The notes under the pieces: generated by a model
The model's database searches: none
Told to the model about the DNA's origin: nothing
Seen by the model: the letters and a program-made list of their open reading frames with translations, nothing else
Translations under genes and position numbers: made by a program
Assembly (NCBI GenBank): GCA_963377175.1
Contig: CAUJNA010001469.1
Location: forward strand, 868,501 to 932,500
DNA: 64,000 nt
Source of the DNA: Effrenium voratum
Taxonomy: Eukaryota; Sar; Dinophyceae; Suessiales; Symbiodiniaceae
Reading direction: 5' to 3'
Shown: positions 32,726 to 44,509 of the stretch, one piece after another
Layout of the letters: every line of letters starts with the position of its first letter
Position numbering within the stretch: position 1 is the first letter of the stretch

Positions 32726-32909
32726 ATGAACAAGAACGCACGGGTGGAGGCGGTGGAGGGTTGGGTGCCCCGCCCGGCGGGAAAATCGGGGCGCCTCTTT
32801 GGCATGGCTGTGCCGGACTCGGATGTGTCGTCCCGGAATGTGAAGCTGACTGCGCCGCCGATGGAGCCTCCTTTGCTGCGCCTCAGTCCAAGAGAGAGGT
32901 TTCAGTTGG
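32726..32909 (+). CDS. Possible first exon, unknown protein
   Basis: ATG at 32726 opens a frame with GTG/GCG/CTG-rich codons (RVEAVEGWVPRPAGKSGRLF, then PPMEPPLLRLSPRERFQL). It ends in phase 1 at a GTGCGT donor. No family is recognised. Confidence 0.45.
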
Positions 32910-33112
32910 GTGCGTGGTGCGTGTGAATGAGGGGGTCGGCCTAAAGGAAACCAAACAGAACATCACTGCGGGGGTAAGGCTACATGGTACATACCCATTT
33001 GTTGAGTAACCCAAGGCGCACTCAAACCAGGGCCTTACATGGGTCCGGCTGCATCTTCCGGATGTTTGGCCCCTGACTTGTGCCCACAAGTTCGTGTCGG
33101 GGCTTTGAACGG

Positions 33113-33236
33113 ACCAACCAACCAACCAACCAACCAACCAACCAACCAACCAACCAACCAACCAACCAACCAACCAACCAACCAACCAACCAACCAACCA
33201 ACCAACCAACCAACCAACCAACCAACCAACCAACCA
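33113..33236. repeat. (AACC)n tetranucleotide array
   Basis: About 31 uninterrupted ACCA/AACC units over 124 bp. All frames through it are open and give low-complexity peptides, so the frames here are not genes. Confidence 0.95.
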
Positions 33237-33600
33237 GGGAATCTCATTTTGGGGATGTGGCAGCACTTGTGCGGGGTGACACCATGGTCTGGCTGGGCTG
33301 GTTGGAGTGGGTGGCGATTTTGGAGTTTGTTGGGATTTGCGTAGGTTGGGGATGGTGCAGCTGGGGTGTGAAACCCAAAAGACCACAAGAGTACAAACAC
33401 CAACGCAAAAACACAACAACAGAAGGGACTCTTGGCACAACGATGACTTTTGGAAGAGTTTCCGAGGATTATTGTTTGAGTCTGTGTTTTGTTTGGTATT
33501 GTTTTGGTCTTGTGTTTTCCCCAAGTTTATATGTGTGGGTGTTTCTGATTTGGTGTTTGTGCTCCGGTGGACTTGTTTTTGGTCTCACTGTTTTTGCCAG

Positions 33601-33800
33601 TCTGTGAGCACATCTAAAGGCACTGAAACAGCGACCTTGCTTTTCGTACCAATGACACAGGTGGCAGGCGCGGATAGGGACCGTGCTGACAGTTCGCAAA
33701 CTGACGTGGCAGAGATTCTGAAGCTGCTGTGCTTTCCCCAAGTCATATCGGCCGCAGATCAATCAACATGCGTGATTTTGCGGGAGCGTTTACCACAAGA
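33601..33800 (+). CDS. Exon after strong acceptor, unknown protein
   Basis: CTGTTTTTGCCAG ends at 33600. The frame [20 protein letters not shown] ... [19 protein letters not shown] has clear coding bias up to about 33800, where the donor is uncertain. A mixed strand-helix domain is likely. The family is unknown. Confidence 0.5.
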
Positions 33801-34495
33801 AGTGAAGGACCCCCAACTTGGGAGACGCCTATTAATCAACCAGTGCGTCATTCATCCTGGGAAAACCATTGGAGGGGGTCGGGTTTCCATTGAAGCGGGT
33901 CGTGGTTTTTGAGCTGATGTCCAGTGTAGTCAACCGTGGTTGAGGGTGGAAAATGAGCGCTGATGTGATTCCTGGACCACTTGCTTTTGCTGATCCACTT
34001 GTCTGCCAGTATTTGTGGATTTTAAGCACTCTCCAGTGGCGGGTAAAAAGGAGTTCGCCAAGATTTTAGATCTCTTGCTTGTGTATCACCTATTTCAGGT
34101 TTTGGAACCAAGGTAGAATCATGGATAGCCACAATTCCAAAGGGAGAAAACACCAATCCAGTTGTATCCATATATGCAGTATGTCGTGAATTGACCCTGC
34201 TCTCAATACGGGCGATGCTACTATTGATGGCATGGCAAGCGTGACATGGGGTCCCAGTTCTCAGAGTAGGAGTTGGTCCCCTCAAATGGGCTGGTTTCCT
34301 TTTGACTTTGCTTTCACCAACAAAGAAGGCGGTTCAGCATTTTGTGAAGCATGACATGCGGTTGTGATCGTCATTCGAGCCTGAGCATGCAAGGACAATC
34401 CGAGCCTCCTGTCCCGATCTAGGCCGGGAGGTTTTACTTTTCTTGCGCGGCGATGTTGGGAAACTTGTGTGGCTTGGCTTCACCTTAGTGTGCAG

Positions 34496-34631
34496 ATGTG
34501 AGATGCCACTGATTTCTCTTATGCACTACGCGTTGGGACTGACTTGCGGGGAAAGCCATCCAGGCTGCTGGTTACACAAGCCTTTGACCTGTGTGGACAA
34601 CGACGTTTGCATTGACACCCTGGCCGCCTGA
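34496..34631 (+). CDS. Cysteine-rich terminal exon
   Basis: CACCTTAGTGTGCAG ends at 34495. The frame (starting in phase 2) reads CEMPLISLMHYALGLTCGES... with six cysteines in 45 residues and stops at TGA 34629-34631. Disulfide-rich ends of this kind suggest a secreted or lumenal protein. No family is assigned. Confidence 0.5.
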
Positions 34632-36079
34632 AGCAGTTCTTTGGGTCCCTTAGTACCGTCGGATGTGCTTGGGGTCAACATGGGTTCAGGTACATCCAAG
34701 TCATTGGACTGACGGGGCCTTTGGGGTTCCTACACCGGTGCAGTCAATCAAAGTTGCAGTGTGTTCTTCTTCAAACAATGTTGGTTTCCTACACCGTCGG
34801 ACTGTTGGGGAATCCAATGGAATCCACTGAGAACCTGGTCCAAGAAGAGCATCCTTCCCAATTGATTGCCATCAACTGAATTAATTTTGTCCTGGACACG
34901 GGAAGCAGTCAGACCCACGGTCTGACCCCATCCCTGCTGGTTCCCAGTCGCCATGTTTGCATTATGTTTTCTATTTTGGGGATCCAAACTCGCTTCAGGT
35001 GCTGGACTTTCTATTCACGGGCTTCCCATGCGTTTCAAGGGAGAGCAAAGGAACCGCCCACGTGCACCCCCCAATTGGTTTCACTGAGTCTCACATTCCA
35101 GCAACAAGGGTGCGGCTGGTTTCTTCGGTGGCCTTTGGAGAGAACTCTCGTGGGGAAACTCGGCAATTTGCCCATGGCCGAGGTGCCAAAAGCGCCTCTC
35201 TGATCCTTTTCAAAACATCAGACATCTGAGCCAGCCTTACATCCGAGAAGAAACTTGTAGGGCTTCTCCCTTGAGTTAGTGAGAAATAATTACTGGGATC
35301 ATTTCAATCCAAAGTCTGGTTGCTCTGACCAATCTCCTGAACGATCCACTCAGGGACTCTTAAAGTTTGGACATCTTTCAGGCCTGGACTATGCACTCAC
35401 AGTGCCGGTTGAGGAGCAACGGATAGTGACTCGGCCAAGCGATGGCTCAAACATTGTGCCAACTCGACTGCTATTTAGTCGGATCTTTAACCTTTTGGTT
35501 GGATCTTTATAACCCTTTGGCTGGATCTTTAACCTTTACGACTTGGTTGCCAGCTTTTTGCGCCGAGGGGCAGTAGCTACCAAGCCAACAGGGATGAAAC
35601 TCAAAGGAAATCAGGGATGGGTCTTGTTGGCTTCATTTCTTCTGAGTGGCCTGTTTTCCGTTGTTGGGAGGGTTCCCTGTGGTGGGTCCCAAGCAAACGT
35701 GCTGCAAATTAGCCAAGTAGACTTCGGGACATCGAGATATCAAGTGATTAGTGGGGCATTTCAGATTTGTCCTTTAGGGAGGGGGACTTCGACTTGAAAA
35801 TCACTTCCTTTTGCGGGGAGTCGACAATCGGGAACTTTTTTGGGAGGTTGCTAAAGCCATGGCTTACATATGCATAATAATACATATGTGTATATATGTT
35901 GTATGTATGTTCCAGTCCCCAGGCCGCCAACCCCCCCCCGCCGGCAACCCCCCTTCTCCGCATCATCTGCATCATGGGGATGATGCTGGCAATGCTGGGG
36001 ATGCTGTCCCCAGCCCTGCAGCTCCGGTTCCAGACTCGCACCCCTTCACCCCCCAGCACCTCTCGCAACATCCTACCAC
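34632..36079. other. No firm gene
   Basis: The segment includes CTTTTGGTTGGATCTTT-type near-repeats at about 35480-35540 and a TATATATG-rich stretch at about 35865-35905. No exon is supported. Confidence 0.4.
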
Positions 36080-36210
36080 CCTACAACCCCTACCTGAACC
36101 CCAACCCCAACCCTAAATCCGAACCCCACACCCACCCTAAACCCGCCGTAAGCCATCCCTAAACCAACCCTAAGCCAACCCATCAACCCTAAACCAACTC
36201 CAAACCACAC
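36080..36210. repeat. Degenerate telomere-like C-rich block
   Basis: Several CCCTAAA units (at about 36111, 36136, 36157 and 36187) are embedded in ACCCCAACC-like sequence. CCCTAAA is the complement of the TTTAGGG telomere repeat reported for dinoflagellates. This could be an interstitial remnant. Confidence 0.4.
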
Positions 36211-36483
36211 CCCAACATCCGCCCCCCTTTTGGCTTGGAATCTGGGAACTGTAAAAAGAAATATTTCAATTTCATGGGCTTGGTAGCTGTGTACCTTTAC
36301 CCTTGGCCAATTTGTCTATTTGAGGAAAGATGAGGGCAGCCGGTTTTTATCGCATCGAACACTCAATTATTTGTTTGCTGAATGTAGTTATTAGACTTGA
36401 GACCCCTTTACTTGGGCCACGGTTGCAGGGGCAAGCAGTCAACCGCCCGACCGTCCACCAAGTTAGTTTCTGCCCTAGTTCAG

Positions 36484-36655
36484 CTTCTTGGTTGCTAGAG
36501 CCGGATGTCACTTAAAACCTAACAACCGCAAGCCTGTCGAGCCCAAGCTCAGCGCCAAACGCGCGCGCCTACAATCTAACAAACCCCTGTCGGGTGCTGG
36601 ACCTGCGAGAGCCAAACCAGCTCGCTCGATCTGCGAGTTCCTCCGAGACCCGGAC
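36484..36655 (+). CDS. Exon encoding a basic region, unknown protein
   Basis: TTTCTGCCCTAGTTCAG ends at 36483. The frame reads PNNRKPVEPKLSAKRARL and RAKPARSICEFLRDPDV. It looks like a nuclear-localisation-type basic stretch. The donor may be GAC|GTTGCC at about 36655. A CACCCAAATG foldback end follows. Confidence 0.45.
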
Positions 36656-37280
36656 GTTGCCGGGGACTATCACCCACCCACCCAAATGTCGAGGGGACAG
36701 CGGGGACTTGACTCAAAGCTTCCAAATGTATTTTTCCTGTGGGCCAAAAGGGAAACTTTTTTGAGGAATTGAAGTAAAGCAAATGGAACCAAACAAAACT
36801 TGGCGCTTACACAATATGCCGCTCTTGTCTTTTTTTCCTACATGCACACATGCTCAAAAGGACTACCCTGTGTCGCCATTCTCCCGCAAATGTTGTGTTT
36901 TTTTGGGGGGGAGTACTGGGCCCGGGCTTTTTAGGGGGAAGTAAAGGCGTGGGGGTAATTTTGCTGCTTCCAAACCCAAGCTTGAGTTGAACTTGCTCCC
37001 TGGACCTGAATTGCACTTGCTGTTGGCAGTGAGTCAATGGCAAGGCTGCAGCAATGTTTGGAGGTGTTGCAGCCAGAAAAACCTTTGGCTCATTTTGGCT
37101 TCCCCAAAATGAGTGCCTCTAAAAAAGACCCAAGAAGACAAACTTACATTTAGCCACGGTGCGCTGCAGGACTAGGTTGTTCTGGCAATGACACCAACTG
37201 TGCGTGTCGTCACCGGTCCTGCGCGTCCTCGCACATCAGGCCCGATGCAGAAAAGCGTTGTCTCTACGTGTTAGTACTAG

Positions 37281-37313
37281 CAACAACAACAGCAACGACG
37301 ACGACGACCACAA

Positions 37314-37348
<35 letters not shown>

Positions 37349-37451
37349 GCGACAGCAGCAACAGCAGCAGCAGCAACAACAACAACAACAACAGCAGCCA
37401 CAGCCACAGCAACAGCAACAGCAGCAGCAGTAGCAGAAACAACAGCAGACA
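37281..37451. repeat. (CAA/CAG)n array
   Basis: Over 50 CAR triplets with a few CGA/CCA. The glutamine frame begins just after TAG (37278-37280) and has one internal TAG near 37432, each of which could also be an AG splice acceptor. A polyQ exon continuing into LMVMMLMSSLLDSRARVSE is possible but unproven. Confidence 0.85.
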
Positions 37452-38051
37452 CTGATGGTTATGATGCTGATGAGTTCCTTGCTGGACTCTCGCGCCAGGG
37501 TCTCAGAGAGGGCCGGCAAAAAGCTGCAACACCAAGAGAAATCAACATTGCAGGGAGAAGTGGGCCGTTGTCATGGCTTTTTGATTGGGTTTTTGTTTAA
37601 ACATTCCCGTTTGTGGTTGAAGACTACTTACTCTCACGGCTTGTGGTTGAAGACTTGGCAACCCCCTAAGAGAGCTTGCGCCGAGCACGTTTAGGGGTAG
37701 GGAGCCGACAAACTCCCCAAACACGCTCAAGTTTGGACATTCCCTCTAAAGACGGGCCCCTTTACTTTTTACAGAGCTGGACGACATGACGACCCCCCAG
37801 AGTGGGAGGTTCCAGCCGTAATCTTACAAGGAGTCTTTGGGGAGTCGTTATGAGTTGCTTGCGGTTGCAAAACATGCTTCCGCAGGGTGCGGGGTGAGGG
37901 TCAGGTCAAGGGATGATAAGTGGGCTGCGGCAATGTTGTTTTGGCCTTTTTCAAGGCAACATCGAACCGGACTCACAGCAGCTGTTTGCTACTCACGCGT
38001 TCATGTGCGCCAGCTCAGGGCAAATCGCAGTGATCAGAACTGTAGACCCGT

Positions 38052-38080
38052 ACACACACACACACACACACGCGCGCGCC
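38052..38080. repeat. (AC)n-(GC)n microsatellite
   Basis: About ten AC units pass directly into CGCGCGCG. Confidence 0.9.
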
Positions 38081-38851
38081 AGCACCAGCGCCAGAGCCAT
38101 GCCAGCACCAGTTCTTACACAAAAGCAAGTCACGTTTTGTCGTATGCTGTCACCCCCCCATGGTACAAGCTGCATGGCGCTTAGTTGCGCAGACCAGAAA
38201 AACAACAGTGCCTAAGTTGCAAGTCCGATCACTTGTTGCTAGATGGCGTTGGCAGAGTCAGCGGTCGGCTGTTTGGCGCACTGCCAAAGGATCCCTGCTA
38301 CTTAGCCTTTATGAGCGTCTGATGAGCAGCCTGGTCTGGCTGGGGTGGTGAGCACTCTTCAGGCAGATCGTTTTTCACGTGGCACGTGGCAACAAAATAC
38401 GACGAAGGCAAGTGGACATGGTAGCATCACAAAGCCCAACCCCCAGCTCTTATTTTACAAATGTTGGATGTTGACCTACACGCTATTGCGCGCACACACG
38501 CACACGCTCCCATGCCTTTCTCAGCGCATACAAGGGGAGTGGGGTCTGTTAAACTCAACTGTTCAGAGCCGACCATTGGACCTTTCGGCGTTCACCCTCT
38601 TGCCCACTTTCTTCTGCTGAAGGCCCCCGATGTGTGTGGTGTTTGTGTTTTTTGTTCGGTCGCTAAGCTTTCATGCGAATGTGAGCGAAACTTATGTCAC
38701 GTCCGATTGCTGCCGTCAGCTTGCCTTCCTGGTGCGCCAGCCTGTTTTTGGAGCATGCTTGAAGCTTCAAAGATTAGCTTGGCGATTTGCCCTGACTTCC
38801 AAGATGTGCGCTGAAGAGGGGTCGCGCGTGAAAAAGGTTCTCTTCTTTCAG

Positions 38852-38983
38852 GCTTGGGAATTATTGCGCAATATTGCACACTTCACAGATGAAGGGCACC
38901 CTCTGTACGCAGCAGCTTTGCTACCTGTGATTCATTTAGCGATCTGGGGGGTGGCCGGTTATTACTTTGCGTGGGTCACGTGA
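38852..38983 (+). CDS. Terminal exon with a membrane segment
   Basis: TTCTCTTCTTTCAG ends at 38851. The phase-0 frame AWELLRNIAHFTDEGHPLYA leads into a hydrophobic segment (ALLPVIHLAIWGVAGYYFAW) and TGA at 38981-38983. The C-terminus is thus probably a transmembrane helix. The gene's other exons were not identified. Confidence 0.6.
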   Translation, partial: AWELLRNIAHFTDEGHPLYAAALLPVIHLAIWGVAGYYFAWVT

Positions 38984-39826
38984 AGCGCCCGCCGAGGCTG
39001 AGCGTGCTCGTGGTGTGAGAGCGGCATAGAGCGGCGTTCCGGAACACGCGTTGGAAGGGAATTTCCTTTGAAGCTGAATTGAATTGCATAGGGATGGCCG
39101 ACGTTGTGCCGTTATGATGTTTAGAGCTTTCTGGGATGAACATGATTGCATGAGAAACCACATTCCACCCATGACGGTAGATTGACAACTGGGTCCTGGT
39201 AGAAACCAGGCAACGCTGGCGTGCTCACTCTTTCGGCTGGGGAGTGCAGTTGTTGAGGGCCTGGTATTGGCTCGTATGTTTTGTCCATGCCGTTGTGGTC
39301 ATGCTGTCGCTTGCTCAGATATAGCAAATTGCCAAGTTGCATTGACTGGATTGTTCGAAGGTAATCTTTAATCCGTCGTTTGGTGTCCAACGATTTCCCT
39401 TCACCAGCCAAGTGTCTGCCCTTCCGACCGAGTTGGAGCAACCCTAAAGAGAAGGAACTCAATAGATTTGGACGTGGGCAAGTCCAAGTGTCAACCATAT
39501 TTCCCATCTAGGGCCCACCTTCTTGATCAGTACTTTACATGTGCCAAGAACACCATCAGTATGTCCACTGCCTTACCACTTCCCACTTCACCACCCCCAT
39601 TCTTCCCATGGTTGGGTTCTTTGCCGTTTCGGCTTAATTCTTGCTCTGGGTGAGGTCTGTCCCCAATCCCTGGTGGGGTAGTGTTGGGAACCGTACCAGC
39701 GGCCAAGCCAACCGTTTTGGCGGCCCCTTTGCCACTGTTCGGGGAGCACCGCACCTCTCAAAGGTGAACAAGGACTCCCAGGCGGTGGTTTGAGGAATTG
39801 AGAGGAACAAGACACAGAATAGGCAG

Positions 39827-40040
39827 GGCTGAAGGATGTGGCGGCGGAAGGCCGGCTCAAAACGGCCCGCGATGATCTTGTGAAGGAGCCGTCCAACGTG
39901 GACAAGCTTGTGGCCTTCTACACGGCGGCGGTTACGGAGCGCCACGAGGCCACCTCCACCAAGAAAGCATCGCGGGCCGGGCAACCCAGCACGAAAAAGC
40001 TGCTGGTCATGAAAGTGCCGCCGTCGCCCACGAGACCTGG
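39827..40040 (+). CDS. Exon, unknown protein
   Basis: AATAGGCAG ends at 39826. The frame LKDVAAEGRLKTARDDLVKE and PSNVDKLVAFYTAAVTERHE is strongly biased and continues through a basic TSTKKASRAG stretch to about 40040. The likely donor there is CCTG|GAAATA, a GA-type junction. Product unknown. Confidence 0.55.
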
Positions 40041-40649
40041 AAATAGAAACTTACATTTTTCACGTCCCCCTCCCCCTAGGGTCGGTGATGCCCCAACCAA
40101 CCAGCCCACCCCACCCCCACTGTTGGGAGGGGGGGAGGGGGGGTCGACGGCCTGGAAAAAATATATATACTAAGGCATAGGTGTGCGAGGAGTTCCAGCC
40201 AATATTTCCAGCAGAACATGATCTAGGACGGATCTCGGGGACTCCGTAGAGTTCTCTCGCGTATGTTGATCGCTCGCATGTTTCCTGGGCGGCCCTGCAA
40301 AGATCAGTCGCGCGCGAGACTACATTTGGCTATGACTTTTCATGGGGAAAATCCTCCCAAATGCTTGGACACAAATCGGGAACCGCCGAATTTTGATGTC
40401 CATCGGAGGGTCAATTTACCCTCCCACCAATTAACACGGCAGGGTGACATTCACACCCATTGCCATTTAAGTCTAAGGGCACCTAAACTTGGTTGTCTCA
40501 GGGCGCCATTTTGGGGAGCGGCCTATCGAAGATCTCCGGCGTTTTTGTCTGCCCGGAAGAAAGAAAGGAGGTATTTACCCTGAAGAACTAGGTTCTTTCG
40601 AGGAACAGTTCAAACAGTAAGGGACCTAATCTCTTGAAAGGGACACCTC

Positions 40650-40730
40650 CTCACTTTCAGGGACCTGCTGATTTTTGGTTTGCCTTTTGCTTTGTTCCCA
40701 AACCAAAAATGGTCAACCCCAAAATTGCGT
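40650..40730. repeat. Short foldback element with 11-bp perfect core
   Basis: TTTTTGGTTTG (40672-40682) and CAAACCAAAAA (40699-40709) are exact inverted repeats. The family core is TGGTTT...AAACCA. Confidence 0.65.
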
Positions 40731-40799
40731 GCTGTTCGTCGCCAAGCTCACTGGTTGCAACTGTGAAATGCTTCGTTTGGCCCCCAAACATGAAGCTAG

Positions 40800-40854
40800 A
40801 CTGAGGAGAGCTTCCCTCTGCTGCTGTCCGACCTGGCGAGCTCGATCAACCAAG
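40800..40854 (+). CDS. Small internal exon with consensus donor
   Basis: GAAGCTAG ends at 40799. The frame TEESFPLLLSDLASSINQ ends in CAAG|GTAAGG, the best donor match in the window. It starts in phase 0 and ends in phase 1. Confidence 0.5.
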
Positions 40855-41428
40855 GTAAGGTTCTGGACATGCAGCAGGCGACACCCGGCGAGGGTTGGTT
40901 GGGGTTGGAGAACTGGACCCGGGTCCCCGTGTGATAAGGGGAGCCCCAGGAAGTCAGACTTGTTTGGAGAATTGGTGCTTTCAGCCTGGTTGAAACTGGG
41001 TGCTGGCCCAACCCTTGCGCGAGTCGAGCGACACCCTGGTTGGTCGCTCCACGGAGGTAACCTTTGGTTGATTTATAAATGACTTCTACTGGAACCTTTT
41101 TGTTGGCTGTAAAGAAGTCGAAAGGGGAGTCCTCTTTTTGGATTTTTAAGCTCACTTGCCCAAAGCTGACCTTTTGACCTTTTAGTTTCCCATTTTGATC
41201 CCCTTTTAACCCACGGCCCCGCGGCTGACAAAGGCTAAGGGGAACCATCCCATGTTGGGGTTCCCTCATTTGATAAATTCGTTTGGCATTTTCCGAAACT
41301 GCGACACAAACCTGAATCACTCTGTATGGAAAGGCTTCTATAGGACCCTTGTTTGGGCTCCACGTTCTCTCGGTGAGAAACAAGGATGGCCCTTCCCCCG
41401 GTACTCGTATCCTTGACCTTTCGACCAG

Positions 41429-41545
41429 GTCTTGGAGGGCAGTCTGTGCAAAGAGCACTATTCGCATTCACAGACTCTCCACCGAAACGTCAAGAAGAAC
41501 CTGACGCACACTTCCTACAGTGGTATCCACGCTAGTCTTCAAGGC
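41429..41545 (+). CDS. Exon with two competing frames
   Basis: CTTTCGACCAG ends at 41428. Read in phase 0 it gives VLEGSLCKEHYSHSQTLHRN... to CAAGGC, a GC or GA donor, which joins the exon at 42047 in phase. Read in phase 1, as splicing from 40854 requires, it gives GLGGQSVQRALFAFTDSPPK... to TAG near 41536. Both look protein-like. A transcript would decide. Confidence 0.4.
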
Positions 41546-41546
41546 G

Positions 41547-41567
41547 ATATATATATATATATATATA
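41547..41567. repeat. (AT)n microsatellite
   Basis: About ten AT units, in the intron after the exon at 41429. Confidence 0.9.
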
Positions 41568-42046
41568 CATACACATACGTTGATGGTGTGTCCAGCCAAA
41601 CTCAAAGTGGTTGGCATTCATTTGGCTTCCCTTCAATCACCATCCGAAAGAGAGGCATTCCACTAAAAGCTACCGTCTGCCAAACAAGATCAAGTCCTGT
41701 TCCTCGAGTGGGGAACCCCAACACTTGCGTAGTCCATCTAGGTGCAGGGCAAGCCTGACTCCCTATTTTGGCCTGCTCCAAGTTTCTGCGCTTGGGCCGA
41801 GTGCGTTTCTTCATGAGAATGTTGCCTCCCATCCCTGGTCCAGTTGGAGGTAGAAGTTCCACTTGCTGCTTTGCAATTAAAATGGAACCCAAAACAGGGG
41901 GCTCCCCAAGAAAGAGCTTCCACTAAAACCCTGAGAACTTTGTGGGTATGACAGTTTGAGGATTTGTTCATTGTTCAAGCCCAGAGGTGGAGTGGAGGTT
42001 TTTCGGTGGGGGAGGGGGGGCACTGGATAGCCCATGCCCCATGCAG

Positions 42047-42172
42047 GAGGTGTGCATGAAGGCCTTCGAAGCCAGGCGCTTCGGGAGCTTCCGCTGGGTG
42101 GCGCTCTTCGTAAGCAAGCCATCCATGGCTAAAGCTGGAAGGATTGCAATTTCCTTGATGGACAGGGTGTAG
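42047..42172 (+). CDS. Terminal exon, unknown protein
   Basis: CATGCCCCATGCAG ends at 42046. The phase-0 frame EVCMKAFEARRFGSFRWVAL and FVSKPSMAKAGRIAISLMD runs to TAG at 42170-42172. Splicing at CAGG|GTGTAG just before the stop is the alternative. Confidence 0.55.
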   Translation, partial: EVCMKAFEARRFGSFRWVALFVSKPSMAKAGRIAISLMDRV

Positions 42173-44387
42173 ACCTGCGGGGGGGGGTTATGGAGAGGTG
42201 CGAGGAAGGCTGTCAAGAGTGAAAGCCTTACTCAGGTTACCCGCGCAGAAAGCGGTGGTTTCCAGCAACCCCCCAACAGCTTTGAGAACCATGTCCGGCA
42301 AATCCCCCTAGTACCGTCCAACAAGCAGTGGTTGGGACCCGGGTGCTGGTTGGATTGGAGGGGTCATTGTCAAAGCTGGCTTACTTTGTATGGTCGGCCA
42401 ACTATGAAGCATCATTCTGACAATAACAGATGCAGATGTGGGCCAAGCTTGCACAGAGCATTTTGTTGCAGCCCTGTGAAGTAAAGATGCGATTCGGCCA
42501 GAGAAGGTGCCCAGCTGTTAGGGACATCTTTTTGGGGCGTTGCACAAATGCAAACAGAAGTCGAATCCCGTGTATAACATTCCTTTCTGTGATGATCCCT
42601 CACTGATGGTCCTCACTTCCAAACTTCCGGACGTTAAGCTTTGATCCTCTTGTTGCAAGTCCAAAGTCGTTTGGAAGTTCGGAAGCTTTGGGACGACATT
42701 GCCTGATCACAGTGGTCTTTGCAGGACTCACCACTGCATCTTTTGTTTCCCGTGAGGTTGGCTTTCGTGGTGGAAAAAGGGTATAAGACATGTTGTTAAA
42801 TGAGTACGCGTGTTTTTTGCTTCTGAGTTCCAGGAGTTTATACATGCTTTAGGCAGACCGTTTTAGTCCCAAACCAGCATGCAACACAGACACAGTCTGG
42901 TGTTGAGTCCAGTCACCCAGGAAGTGTGTTGCTCGTGTGAAATGATTATTTGACATGAGCATGAGCTACTTTTAGGCTATTTTTAGTTTGTTACTTTATT
43001 TTTTGTGGCGCTTTGTACGAAATGAATATCCGGGGTTAGACGAGCGGTATCAGTACTCCTAAGTTCCTGACCACTCAGCTAACTCCAAAAGCATCTATAA
43101 ATCTATAAGCTCATGCAGGGAGCCAGCGCGACGGTTGAAACACGTGAATCGTGGGCTTAGGAGACAAGTGACCATAACACTTACACATCTGTGTGTCTCT
43201 TTGGGGGACCCCCTCACCCCCCCCCCCCCCCTTTGGCTGGTTTTAAACGGATGCTAAAGGAAATCGTTGCCAATCTGGGGTTCCTTGTATTTTTCGAGAC
43301 ACATTCAAATGGGCAAGCCGCCCCAATCTGTATTTGAAGCTTGCGGGCTGAGGTTTGCAGTCGCCAGCACGTGGCTAGTCAGAGGACCCGTTAAGGGGAT
43401 TCTAACAAACGGGTTCCTATGGTTTGCGCAGGACGCTCGCTTGTAGCACCTGAAGAACCCGTGTGTGAGAACCCATTCAACTAATTGGTCAGTGCTTCCA
43501 TGTAATACTATAGTCACTATAGGTAGGGTTTCTTCCTAGGTTTTGCCCATGGATAGTTTCCTGTGGTCGGCAATCCTTTGTTCGGCGAAACGCTTCGAAC
43601 TGTGCCGGTGATCCGTTTTAGGAACCCTCAAAACTCTCTAGTCGCTAGGCTGAACCGCAACGCGACGATGCGCCAAGCGCAGTATCGGTTCCTGGCTGAG
43701 CTGGGCAAGGCACGCGGGCACGCGGGCACGCGGGCACGCGCGCCTTGTGGCTTTGTCTCAGGTCAAGAGGTGTCCAGACAAACGGTCAACATATTCTTTG
43801 TGATTTTGGAGTGAGACCGGGAGCAAGAGAGTGTCAATCTGAAACCCAGGGGACATGTCAAAAGCAAGAAAATAGAGATTTGCACAAAAAACAATTTCAT
43901 GGCAAGAGGAAATCGTAGTTTGCCGTTGGGATTTGCAGATTCATTGGTTTCCAGGCTGTTCCAGGGCAAAAACAGCAATAACACCGTGATTTGCCCTTGG
44001 GATCTGCAGATCTCTTGGTTTCGAGGGTTGCTCACAATTTGCTTGCTTTTTGTTTCACAGTTGTTGCGTGTGTTTATGCCCCGCAATGTTGCTTGTTTTT
44101 TCATTTGCAGATGTATTTCTGGTCTCTGGTTTGCTTATTTGTTGCTTTTTCAGCACCCATCTTTTTCCCTAACATCGGGAAGTTGTTTGCTTGTTTTTAA
44201 TCTCCCCCATTTTCCTGGTCACAATTATCTCTGTTCCTTGCTTTTTACCTCACCAAAGACATAATTTGTAACTTTCCAATGGCTAGAATCGCAAGTCTTA
44301 AGTTAGGGACGAAGATGAGCGGTTTCACAGTTGAACAACTTTTAAAATAACCCTTGTGTGTGTGTGTGTTGACACGTGTAAGCTCAC
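42173..44387. other. Unassigned, with small repeats
   Basis: A C14 tract lies at about 43217-43231. (GCACGCGG)4 lies at 43710-43741. A diverged tandem duplication (TTTGCCGTTGGGATTTGCAG at 43920, TTTGCCCTTGGGATCTGCAG at 43991) covers about 43915-44030. No exon is supported. Confidence 0.4.
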
Positions 44388-44509
44388 CTCGTTATCCACA
44401 GTGAAATGGGTCTTCCTGCCTGTCATTTCTTGCATTCGTCCCTCGCATTCCCGTTTTTCCTTTGGGACTTTTTGGTTGCGTTTGCGCAGACTCTGAACCC
44501 ACTCATCCA
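44388..44509 (-). CDS. Internal exon on the - strand, charged helix
   Basis: On the - strand, CAATTTGAAG ends at 44510. The frame DEWVQSLRKRNQKVPKEKRE and CEGRMQEMTGRKTHFTVDNE ends at GAG|GTGAGC, a consensus donor. The composition suggests a coiled or helical charged segment. It is one of few exons on this strand. Confidence 0.5.

Noticed and set aside
33022..33524. Long - strand frames with repeated WLVG
   Set aside because: They are translations of the AACC array and carry no independent coding evidence.
36488..36772. 94-codon frame taken as a whole gene
   Set aside because: Only the first part is biased; the rest is a foldback-like sequence, so it is annotated as one exon.
37204..37519. 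Ser/Asn-, Thr/Ala- and Leu-rich frames on both strands
   Set aside because: All are translations of the CAR array; only the glutamine frame has any case for coding.
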